From: Apostichopus leukothele
Taxonomy: Eukaryota > Echinodermata > Holothuroidea > Aspidochirotida > Stichopodidae
Direction: 5' to 3'
NCBI GenBank assembly: GCA_010014835.2
Contig: JAAAKB020161680.1
Span: 1-20,871 of the forward strand
DNA length: 20,871 nt
Every line of letters starts with the position of its first letter. Positions within the stretch are counted from its first letter, which is position 1. The notes under the pieces were generated by a model, which worked only from the letters and a program-made list of their open reading frames with translations, had not been told where the DNA came from and did not search any database. The translations under genes were made by a program, and so were the position numbers. Positions 1 through 8,456 of this stretch are shown piece after piece.

Positions 1-73
<73 letters not shown>
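1..73. repeat. (TAA)n microsatellite
   Basis: About 24 uninterrupted TAA units open the window. The sequence right after them (about 74-110) runs into a short GC-containing block, TATTTATAAAGCGCTGTACAG. Juxtapositions like this often mark the tail of a short mobile element. The left side is cut by the window edge, so I cannot tell whether this is the tail of an element or a simple microsatellite. Confidence 0.9.
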
Positions 74-74
<1 letters not shown>

Positions 75-623
75 TGTGCTATTTATAAAGCGCTGTACAG
101 AAATATATACCTAAAAGATATCAAACAATACAAAACAAATTGCACCAGGTAACTAAAAATAGCAATACAAAGAATAAAAAGGAATAATTAAAAAATAAGA
201 GCAAATATTTACATTACATTACAAGTATAAAGTGTTCATATTAAACATTTAAAAAATATGTAGTAAAGGTCGTTAAAGTAGGGAAGGGGTTTGTGGTAGG
301 ATAGGTGGTAGGATAGAGGGGTAGTTGAGAGGGAAATTGTCAATAATACCCTGCACAACAGAAATGACCAATAATACACTCATACGTAGAGGTTAATTTT
401 GAAGAGTCGATGTGATCATATTATATTATTATAGTCGAGGTCCTCCACCCTATCACCCTAACCCCGGAACCCATAAAACTATAATATAAAATAAACTATT
501 GCTATCAAACCAACTTCGACATCGAGTCACGAAACTATCCCAATATCACGCTATGATATGCGCCATGACTTTCGGTGAAACAATGATAAACTTTTAAAGC
601 CAGTTGAAGGCAAAATAGCAAAG
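74..623. other. Intergenic, no gene seen
   Basis: AT-rich sequence with many stops in all frames and no recognisable coding, RNA or repeat structure beyond the microsatellite edge at its left end. Confidence 0.6.
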
Positions 624-632
624 TTATTTAAC

Positions 633-788
633 CTGAAAGTGTCCTTGCCTACGAACAAAGTTCATAGAAAGTAGAACCATAAGTACTAAGATTAAACCAA
701 GCATCCATCCACTCTGAAAGGCCGTTCCAGCCACCCAGGGATGACCCAGTGACGTCAGGTGAGGATTAGTTAGCAGTAAGTCGAGCAT
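633..788 (-). CDS. Putative first exon of a small single-pass membrane protein
   Basis: Read on the minus strand from the ATG at 788-786, which has A at -3. The frame gives about 52 residues before a possible splice donor (CAG|GTTAAA at 633/632); without splicing it stops at 624, giving 54 residues. Residues about 27-45 form a strongly hydrophobic run (WMLGLILVLMVLLSMNFV) followed by RRQ, as in a signal anchor with its positive side inside. I do not recognise a family. It lies outside the candidate mobile element, so it could be the start of a neighbouring host gene reading left. The donor is weak and the open frame is short, so chance is quite possible. Confidence 0.3.
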
Positions 789-818
789 TGTAAAATCTCC
801 ATTCTTGTTCTTGACCAC

Positions 819-1286
819 GTGATCTGCACAGACGAGATTGTAATGAAAAGGACAAAGGTGGTTGTTCCATATTTAAATTTATTTTTTACTGACTTACTGT
901 ATTTCCCTTAAATGTTTAGCAAACATGAATTTGTCAAAATACTGTGAAAAAGACGAAAGAAAAGGGATTATGGCAATGTTACTTCCACACTATTATTATT
1001 TTACTTCATTCTGTTTTCTGTTAATATTGCCTATAGAGCTTCCCTATGTTATTATCACAAATATTTCCAGAGATGAACACGAAACTTAAACGAAACATTT
1101 TATGAACTACATCAGTGGCAAATCGACAACACTCTGATTCTCCTTGTTTTTTTTTTCAACCCGATGACAGCTTCGAAATTATTCATCTTAGCATTGCTAT
1201 GCTGCGTCTAAAATTCCCAAAACGTGTATGGTAGGCCATACGGGAAATAATTGCTGATATTATGTCCATACGAATTAAAAATTTTA
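819..1286. other. Intergenic, no gene seen
   Basis: No coding frame, RNA gene or obvious repeat. It includes a T-run at about 1147-1155 and leads directly into the structured repeat block that starts at 1287. Confidence 0.6.
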
Positions 1287-1374
1287 CCGGTATTAATTCT
1301 ATTTAATACCGGCATTAATTCACAGCCAATCACCATGTAGCTTCATATGCCGGTATTTAATAGAATTAATACGG
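1287..1374. repeat. Inverted repeat made of satellite-unit copies
   Basis: Bases 1287-1312 run from CCGG to CCGG around an AATTCTATTTAAT core. Bases 1350-1374 are a near-perfect reverse complement of this (core ATTTAATAGAATTAAT). The two 25-26 bp arms flank a 37-base loop that itself contains AGCCAATCACCAT. The arm sequence is the same unit that repeats in tandem immediately to the right, so the array switches orientation here. Such inverted subterminal arrays are typical of the ends of large DNA transposons, but a satellite that flipped is also possible. Confidence 0.8.
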
Positions 1375-1474
1375 ACATTAAATAGAATTAATACGGGCAT
1401 TATATAGAATTAATACGGGCATCATATAGAATTAATACGCGCATTATATAGAATTAATACGGGCATTAAATAGA
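1354..1474 (+). repeat. Tandem array of a 22-bp unit, about 5.5 copies
   Basis: Four exact-length units lie at 1377-1398, 1399-1420, 1421-1442 and 1443-1464. They are preceded by a diverged copy (1354-1376) and followed by a 10-base partial copy (1465-1474). The shared core is TAGAATTAATACGGGC, with changes mainly at the left end of the unit (ATTAAA, ATTATA, ATCATA) and one GGGC to GCGC change. The array ends exactly where the CCAAT-bearing sequence shared with the right edge of the window begins. Tandem subterminal repeats often serve as transposase-binding sites; that role is inferred here. Confidence 0.9.
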
Positions 1475-1488
1475 CCAATCACATCAGC
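1468..1488 (+). promoter_or_regulatory. Left copy of the 21-bp inverted repeat, with CCAAT box
   Basis: Contains GACCAATCACATCAGC and is the exact reverse complement of the last 21 bases of the window. The CCAAT pentamer is at 1475-1479, about 100 bp upstream of the integrase ATG, a normal distance for a CCAAT box. It could serve both as the inner part of a terminal inverted repeat and as promoter sequence. Base 1489 is the first mismatch with the right copy. Confidence 0.75.
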
Positions 1489-1580
1489 GAATTTTGTTAC
1501 CATGCTCTGAGCTAGTGTTAATCCCCCAGCGTGAAAGCAGCGTAGTTGTAGCTAGCAAGCAAGGTACAACATACAACGCA

Positions 1581-1851
1581 ATGGCACGCATGACAGACAA
1601 AGAACAATTTTTGCATGATTTTCGTCGAGAAGCGAACGATACTTGTAGGTTATTGACAAATGTTGACCCTCAATCCCAGTCCGGTGCTTTACCAGTTCGC
1701 AATGCTTTGAACCGTCTTGTTATTCTTCGAAGAGCATTACGCTACGCAAAGCTTGGAAGACTCTTGAATGAAGACGAATACACTGTCGCATCAATGTCTC
1801 TGGATGGGCTAAAGGGGGCAGTTACAAACCTGGCACAAGAACTGGAAACAC
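1581..1851 (+). CDS. Integrase gene exon 1 (N-terminal helical region)
   Basis: Starts at ATG 1581 (CGCAATGGC) and ends at a strong donor (AAACAC|GTAAGG). It encodes residues 1-90 plus one base of the next codon. The product begins MARMTDKEQFLHDF and is rich in Leu, Arg and Glu, as in a helical domain. Without splicing the frame runs only to a stop at 1871. No named domain recognised. Confidence 0.75.
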
Positions 1852-4800
1852 GTAAGGAAGCTTGCCAATAACATTTCATCTAGACTATAGTGCAACTAAA
1901 GTTGCACTGACAACTGTAAACAAAGAAGTATCCATAGCCTGTTTAAGATTTTGTATCATATGAATAGTTATACTTAATTTACATTGCCTGATGTGTGGCT
2001 TGCCCCCAACTTTTTCCTACAACTTTAGATAGCTAGGTTAATCATGAGGGATGCAGACTGCAACCAAGGCACAAAGCTACAAAACCCTTCACATTTGCAA
2101 CGGTTTTGTTTACAGGGTTGTATTTTGTACCTCGTGACATGATCAGCCAGAGATTCAACAGAACATTGTCGTTTGATACTAGCATCATGGAGTTACAGTT
2201 TGTGGCTGAGCCTAGTGGCATGAAATTAGAACTCACCTTACTTTGCACCATATTATTATTGTTACTTAATTGTAGGCCCAATAAAATCCAAAGCTTCTTA
2301 GATATTCTTCAGGTCCCCCAGCCAAATACTAGCATATAAGCATTAAGATTTGCCTCATATTGCATTTAACTTCTCAATGGATACAAGGGAGTGTGCACAT
2401 ACAACCATCACCCATGTTTGCCACTCCCCTTCAGACACCAAATTCCACCCATAATTTTAAGTTAATTAAAAAAGGGTTACAAGTACCAGATAGTTCTGAA
2501 AGTTAGGCTTTACTTCCCTGTCCTTAAAACGATACAAGATGGCCTTAAGTGTCTGTAAAGTTTTTTACAACATGTATTAACTATTCTTAAGGTATGTCAT
2601 GGGTGGCCTATGTACATGTGACCAGTGCCATTTCAAGGAGGGAGGGAGGAGGGAGAGGGAAGAAATTTTTAAAATAATTTAGACAACCATTTCTTCAGAT
2701 GGTTCTGATTAGTGGTAAACAATTTGTTTCGGATGAATTACTATCTGTGGACATCATATTGGTTTAAATCACTATGTACGTGTGAAGGCCAAATGGTCCA
2801 AGTAAATCCATATTTAGTATTCACCTGATCATGTAACACACGGTATATACTAGTATACTAACCAGTACCAACAGGCAGTGCCCTTTTCTCCTGTGCACAG
2901 ATGGGAACCTTGGGAGGTAATTTACAATTATGAGCAAAAGATGTAATATTTAATAAGATATTGTTCTATAGAACTGTAGAACTTTGACAGTGTCACCTAA
3001 CTTTAGTTGAAGTCTTTTTTCACCCAATTATCATGAGAATATATGTTTTGTGCATGTTCATTACACCCCAGTTTGCATTAATGAAAGCAAGAAAAGTGTC
3101 GCTATATAACTAAATGTTTGCATGCCACCATACTTTGTTAATGAAAAGATTAAAGAGCTTAAATACTTGCACACACACACAAAAATGCAAAAGTTGTTAG
3201 ATAGATGTACAGGAATTAATTTTTGTTGTAAGAGCATGATGGATGCTTTGAAATTAATCCTTTTTTTACTTTCAGGTCCAGGACATTCTGTGCAATTTCG
3301 CAGTCGGCGAGTTTCCATACCTATGCGAAGAGGTGCACCAAGATATGACATTTCAAAATCACAACTGCAGTTTCTTTTGAACTGTCGATTTAAGAAGAAA
3401 CAGATTGCCGCTATCATGCATGTTTCAACTAAAACTGTTCATAATCGTTTAAAGTGAGTAGACTAATATTTATCAGGCCAGGTAAAATGAAGCTTACTCT
3501 TGTCCTTGCTCACATCCTGCTAGGCCCTTTTTTGGTCCTTTGTATATTTCCCTTAATTCTTATTGAAATTACCAAAGGAAAGAAAATTTACTTAATTTGT
3601 GGTATTTGCAGCAATTGTCATTTTACACCCTAAACTGTTCGCTCACATAATCACATAATTTTTTTTAAAACCTTCATATAATTGCTGGCAAAAAATGACA
3701 TGCTTCCTGTACCTATGTAATATTGCTAATAATAAATGTTTGAAATACTTGCTATATACAGTATACACAGATGCTAATGGGCCTTATACTGTTTATATAT
3801 ACTTTTCTCATGCCTTTTAATGACTCGGGGGTAATTCCGACATCATGGTGGCCTATGCAAGGTGGGAGGGGAGGGGGAGAAGAATGGATTTGGACATCCA
3901 CACAGTACATTTTAGCATGAAATAGTGGTATGTCAAATACTGGCAATTAATTACATTAGATAATCATTGTCATGGAACAATCCTCACACCCCCCCCCCCA
4001 CTCTCCACTACACAAACACACACACAAGGCCAAACCAAACCATATCCTCTTCAAATGCATACTATGAAGTGGTCGAGATTCCTCATCTGCTCAGGTCACT
4101 GGTGAAAAGTTGAAGGTGCAAGCTTTACAGCCACAAGTACTTGCAATCATGATTTAATTGTTGTTTTCACTTTGCTTCTTTTCACTAGAGCCTTTAATTT
4201 AGCTACCAGAGAGTACTGTGCAATCACTGATGAAGATTTGGATAGTGCTGTGCGGGCAGTGATGATGGGCAACAGAAGAATTGGTGCAAATGCTGTTCTC
4301 ACCCGCTTAAACAATAATGGAGTGTGGGTGCCAAGGGAACGAGTTCGTCAGTCCATACGTCGAGTAGATCCAGCTGGAGTTGCTCTTCGTTCTAGGAGGG
4401 TTGTTAAGAGGAGAGTTTACAATGTGGCTGGGCCAAATACTTTAGGGCATTTGGATGGCAACCATAAATTGATAAGCTAGTTCTAAGGACTTGTTACCAC
4501 TAATTCTGAACTTAACTGCATGCTGGGCTCTTAACATATATGTAACCAAACTAGTACCTCAAAACTGTTACACATTAGACATCCCAAAGTTGAGAAATTA
4601 ATCCATTACATCCAGTTTCTATATTTACCACAAGTTCTTACATTCTAGGCTGACAATGGTGCAGAAGCTCCTCTTTTTTGGTATTCATTTCAATTACTGA
4701 TGTTATCTATGTGATGTTGATGGAGTGTGTGTGTGCAAGGTTGATGCTTCGAGCTTATAAACAAGCTGCCTCAAGATGGTGAAGTTGCCTGTATTCCAAA

Positions 4801-5956
4801 CTGGGCATGTTTTTAACTCAGTGTGAGTAAATAATCCTTATTGCTTAACATGGATATCAAGTCTTTAAAGGTCAACATATGGCAAAGTGTGCAAACCTCA
4901 CAAAGACTATTAAGAAGTATGGATGCTTGAAATTCAGACCCATTTTCAAGGAGGTAAAATGTTAGTGATAGTAGATGATCTCTGCTGTTACACGAGTCAA
5001 ACATTTTAAGTTCACCAGGGTTTAGTCTGAAGACCTTGTTAGAAAATCTTGGTGGAGATCCTCAGAAAAGAGAGTCCAAGATGAAAACCTTGTAAAACAA
5101 ATTTATTCTTTTCAAGATTTACTAGGAGACATTTGATTTCCATGATGTTTTGTAGAATTCTTTTTATATTTTGAAATCCAGGTGGCGAATTGTAGTACAT
5201 GGTGGAATTGATGGATATTCACGATTAATAACTTTCATGGATGCCAGCACTAGCAACCATTCTAACACTGTGCTTAAGTTGTTCCAAGATGCTACCAGGC
5301 AGTATGGCATCCCTTCTAGAATCCGATGTGACAATGGAGGTGAGAACTCCAGGGTGTGTGAATTCATGGAAATGTACCATGGGCCGGGACGAGGAAGTGC
5401 CATACGAGGAAAGAGTGTCCACAACCAACGGATTGAAAGGAACTGGTTAGATATGTGGAATGGGTGTGTAAATGTCTTTTATGATATTTTTGTTGCTCTT
5501 GAGAGAACTGGACTCCTTGATCCTAACAGTGATGGACAGATGTATGCTCTCCACTTTGTGTATTTGCCGCGTATTCGGCATGCACTTCAGCAGTTTGTCA
5601 ACCAGTGGAATCACCATAAAATGCGAACTGAACATTCATTATCTCCAACACAACTTTTCGTTCATCGCTCACTTGAACTCCATTGTTCATCTTCAACTGC
5701 TATGACGGATATGTTTGAAAATTGTGTGGACCAAGATCATATGTTACTCAATAATATTGATACTTCTCAGGACAATGAACATGGCAGAGAGCTCATTACT
5801 GTAGATGTACCAATGACAACTCCTCCAATATCAGAAGAGCAGGCACAGCTTCTTTCCCATCAGATTGACCCTTTAGCTGGTATAAATGATGAAAATCTGG
5901 GTGTTGATCTATATTTGGCAACATTAGACCTGCTAAGGGACATGTTAGATTTGTAA
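1581..5956 (+). CDS. DDE integrase-core protein gene (4 exons)
   Basis: Exons 1581-1851, 3276-3453, 4189-4476 and 5182-5956 join in frame to about 503 residues. The predicted product has a helical N-terminal region (1-90), then a helix-turn-helix segment (about 114-150) and a second helical region (about 160-225). An RNaseH-fold integrase core follows, with D239 (HLDGNHKLI), D296 (RCDNGGEN) and E331 (NQRIERNW). The spacing D-56-D-34-E fits integrases and cut-and-paste transposases. The motifs YGIPSRIRCDNGGEN, SVHNQRIER and NQWNHH are the signature of a multi-exon integrase-core family found in many animal genomes (fish, corals, molluscs, lancelets), usually annotated as uncharacterised. The likely activity is DNA strand transfer in the nucleus, either as transposase or as a domesticated relative. 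The ATG was chosen as the first in-frame Met, with G at +4. Oddity: the bases after exon 3 do not form a normal donor, so the exon 3/4 join rests on frame and family similarity. Confidence 0.82.
1852..3275 (+). other. Intron 1 of the integrase gene
   Basis: No coding frame or mobile element recognised. It holds a purine-rich run at 2636-2662, in which four GGG runs at 2640-2659 meet the pattern of a G-quadruplex, and a short CA repeat at about 3168-3181. Confidence 0.7.
3276..3453 (+). CDS. Integrase gene exon 2 (helix-turn-helix)
   Basis: Acceptor TTTTTTTACTTTCAG before 3276 and donor AAA|GTGAGT after 3453. The exon continues the frame of exon 1 (C|GT = Arg). The core FKKKQIAAIMHVSTKTVHNR has the pattern of a Tnp-type helix-turn-helix, where a second helix recognises DNA. 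The preceding RRGAPRY resembles the basic arm that leads into this domain in the family. Confidence 0.85.
3454..4188 (+). other. Intron 2 of the integrase gene
   Basis: AT-rich with no coding content seen. Includes a G-rich run at about 3860-3878 and a run of 11 C at 3989-3999. The C run may be a weak spot in the assembly. Confidence 0.7.
4189..4476 (+). CDS. Integrase gene exon 3 (second DNA-binding region and first catalytic Asp)
   Basis: Acceptor CTTCTTTTCACTAG before 4189; frame continues (AA|A = Lys). It encodes a helical segment with ITDEDLDSAVRAVM, then VPRERVRQSIRRVDP, then RRVYNVAGPNTLGHLDGNHK with the first catalytic Asp at codon 4454-4456. Exon 4 follows in register if this exon ends at 4476, giving KLIRWR as in relatives. 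The next bases are CTAGTT rather than GT or GC, so this border is the weakest in the model. Confidence 0.75.
4477..5181 (+). other. Presumed intron 3 of the integrase gene
   Basis: Separates the first catalytic Asp from the other two catalytic residues. The acceptor side is normal (CCAG at 5178-5181), but the first bases are CT rather than GT. No coding or repeat structure recognised inside. Confidence 0.55.
5182..5956 (+). CDS. Integrase gene exon 4 (catalytic core remainder and tail)
   Basis: Acceptor AAATCCAG before 5182; stop TAA at 5954-5956. Encodes 257 residues plus the last base of the split Arg codon. It holds WRIVVHGGIDGYSR, the second catalytic Asp (codon 5330-5332) and the catalytic Glu (codon 5435-5437). 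After the core come LPRIRHALQQFVNQWNHHKM and SPTQLFVHRS, then an acidic, less conserved tail ending in GVDLYLATLDLL. The tail motif (SEEQ followed later by DPLAG and GVDLY) is typical of the family C-terminus, so the end looks natural. Confidence 0.88.
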
Positions 5957-8217
5957 TGCGATCAGCAGTTAAAATCACCTAGAGCCAATACCATTAATTT
6001 TAATACTGGAAAGAGAATATAAATGAAGTTAATCCATGAGCACTCAATTAACTACTCCACAGTTGAAGCATCCACGTTTGTGCTGGTTGAGATTGGTAGT
6101 TGTGCTATATTGTAGTCCCCTTTTAGAATTATCAGCCATGATCAGCCATGTTACAGAAGACTGATATTTCTTTTTACAGAGTAAGTTATTCAGTGACTTT
6201 TTAAATTTTCCCCTCAATCTCTTTGACTTGTGCTTACAAGAATGAACTAGCTATTAGTCAGTCTTTACACCTCTTTTTACACTTATTTATAAGTTCTTAA
6301 ATCAAGTTTTGACATTGTCATTCACTGTCATAAATGAATTCATTCAGGAACCACTCTCATTCAACTTGCCATATTTCAACCTGAAGACAGAATATCATAG
6401 AACAGGTATATGTTTTTTTGAATCCACAAAGTCCACTATGGATGTCACATAAAGAAGTGGCACAATTTCAAAGTGTAATATTTCTTTCAAACAAAATCAA
6501 GATTGGATGTCTGAGAATCATCCATCTTTTTTATACTGTGGGTTTGCTCTGCAAAGAGTTGGGTGAGCACTAGCATGTAGGGGATGCTTCCTTGTGGTAC
6601 TTTGCCTGTTGTTGTGGCTGACGGGTGGAAGAATTTGAATGAGGACAGGACTAGGGTTAGAACAAACAGTCGTTTTGCTATCGCTGTGAACTGTGGGGTA
6701 TCGTTAGGTCAGCCATAACCTGTAGGCATATTGGTAATTATATAACAGATTCATAAAGCAAATATCATAATTGAAATCAATCTGTTAATTAAACTGTTAA
6801 TTTGGTAACTTACCTTCATCCTGTTTGTCTTCTTGATTAGCTCTGACTTACTTCCCACTTAGTATATAACAACCCCTCACACTATACACACATAAAGAAA
6901 TGAAGAAGTTTGAAGGCAATTCAATCAAGGTGATAAAGTAAACTTTAATTTGCTTCCAATTCCTGGAAGTCACGGCTAAGGAAAAATATAACCTACATAA
7001 TAAGTAAGAATATCAGTGGTATGAAAAACATGCAGTGTACTTCTCACTCCTGAACAAAGAAAACAAAACTCTTTTGTCACGTAAATATAGTAAGGTACAC
7101 AACAAAGGATGAATATAGAGAATATTAGAGACAAATGTTAAGAGTGTGACTGGTATTGTCACACATGAGGGCAATGTATGTAAGGGCATTATGACTGAAA
7201 GTAGCTTCCCATGCCAACTATACTGAAGGACAGGACCTGGTAACATGAGGGCACTACGACTGACAGTAGTGTCCTTGAATGTACGGAAGAAGCAGATTGA
7301 ATACAATGATAATGATGAAAGTCTAAACCAGGGAGACATCAAGTAACAAACATTGATGACATACTGACAGTAACACTGATTTGAAATGACACACACTTCA
7401 ACACTTTCAGATATGTCATAACACTTACAGACAGACTGAATGGAAAAAATAATACCCATAATTATAGATAAAAGTAAACATGTGCACACATTGAAAAACA
7501 AAACATACCTCCGATGTTATAAATAAAAAATTGGCTAGAGCAATGGCTGGACGGACTAGTAATTTTGCAGGCAAGTTGCAAAGCTACTTCCTTTGTTGAA
7601 ATAACACAAATCGTAAAGCATTAGTTTCAGATAAAGCATAAAAATAGTCGTATGGTAATTTAGGATAATACAAAGTGTTAAAAAAAATCAATAACAAAAG
7701 TTATTCATCAAGGTAAATATGTTTGTATATGAATACGTTATCGGAAAAGGTAACTGAGTTCAAAACTTATAAAAATTTAACTTGGCAGGAATAACAAACA
7801 ATGGCTGAATGGAGATGTAATTTGTACTTTGGTTGCAGCTTTATTATTCCCATTGTTAAATTAACAATAGGTTTTGCAGTAATCATTTGAGGTGTGTCAT
7901 GAAGATATCCATATAGTACTGAATGTTTAAAGTGATATCTGTAGGTAGTATGTTGAAACTTACATTTACGTTAGAAATATGGAAGGTCATCAATATTAGG
8001 AATTAGGAGATCAATCTGGAGGAACTAATGCTTTGCAAAGTGATCTTTATAAAAACGTTTGTAATGATCTCAACTATGCAAAACAAAAAGACACTAGCTT
8101 TTATGTGCCACAACACGAAGTGGCAAGAATTGGCAACGTGATTGAGAGACAAAGTACAAAGAGGCAGCCCATTGGTGTAAATAACATGAAAAGAGAATTT
8201 AGCACAAATCGAGCAGC
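5957..8217. other. Region between the two convergent genes (3' UTRs)
   Basis: Holds the 3' untranslated ends of both genes and no convincing coding frame. Downstream of the integrase stop no AATAAA is seen nearby; the nearest plausible signal is ATTAAA at 6788-6793, with weaker variants at about 6018 (TATAAA). A tandem pair of ATCAGCCATG lies at about 6128-6148. On the minus strand the HECT gene has an AATAAA at 7845-7840. Confidence 0.6.
7840..7845 (-). terminator. Candidate polyadenylation signal of the HECT gene
   Basis: Canonical AATAAA on the minus strand, about 370 bases after the HECT stop codon. It is the first canonical signal I found downstream. Confidence 0.45.
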
Positions 8218-8456
8218 TTAGCTCAAACCAAATGTAGGGGATTCCAGTATTCCAGTTTCCATTCTGGTCTTCCAAGTGTCAAAGTTGGAATGGACTGGGA
8301 GCCTTAACACAAGTGAGCATGTGTTTGCTGTTGGGTATGCACTCCCATCGTGTGTTACCTCCAAAGATGGCGCAGGGTGAAAACCCAATGGTGGAATAAC
8401 ATCACACGCAGTTGCAAATACGAGTAATTGTTCAAAAGTAACATTACTTTCACCCT
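8218..8456 (-). CDS. HECT gene exon 16 (HECT C-lobe with catalytic Cys)
   Basis: Acceptor TTTTTCCAG before 8456; stop TAA at 8220-8218. Encodes TFEQLLVFATACDVIPPLGF and then PTANTCSLVLRLPVHSNFDT and ends ILESPTFGLS. The Cys of NTCSLVLRLP (codon 8319-8317) is the catalytic Cys of HECT ligases. The P-T-F-G ending matches the usual HECT C-terminus, so the end looks complete. A GTAACA at 8358 looks like a donor but the frame runs straight through it into the C-lobe. Confidence 0.93.

Noticed and set aside
1354-1474. CRISPR-like array
   Set aside because: The 22-bp units are directly adjacent with no spacers, and the DNA is eukaryotic.
5225-5705. Overlapping frames on both strands across the integrase core
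   Set aside because: Shadows of exon 4, whose frame carries the DDE motifs.
7013-7501. Minus-strand open frame of 162 codons, hydrophobic
   Set aside because: It lies beyond the likely polyadenylation site of the HECT gene. The Leu/Ser/Cys-rich translation looks like AT-rich noise and no start context or family is seen.
8351-8358. Splice donor (GTAACACA) ending a HECT exon at 8359
   Set aside because: The frame continues without a stop into YPTANTCSLVLRLP, the HECT C-lobe with its catalytic Cys, so this is coding.
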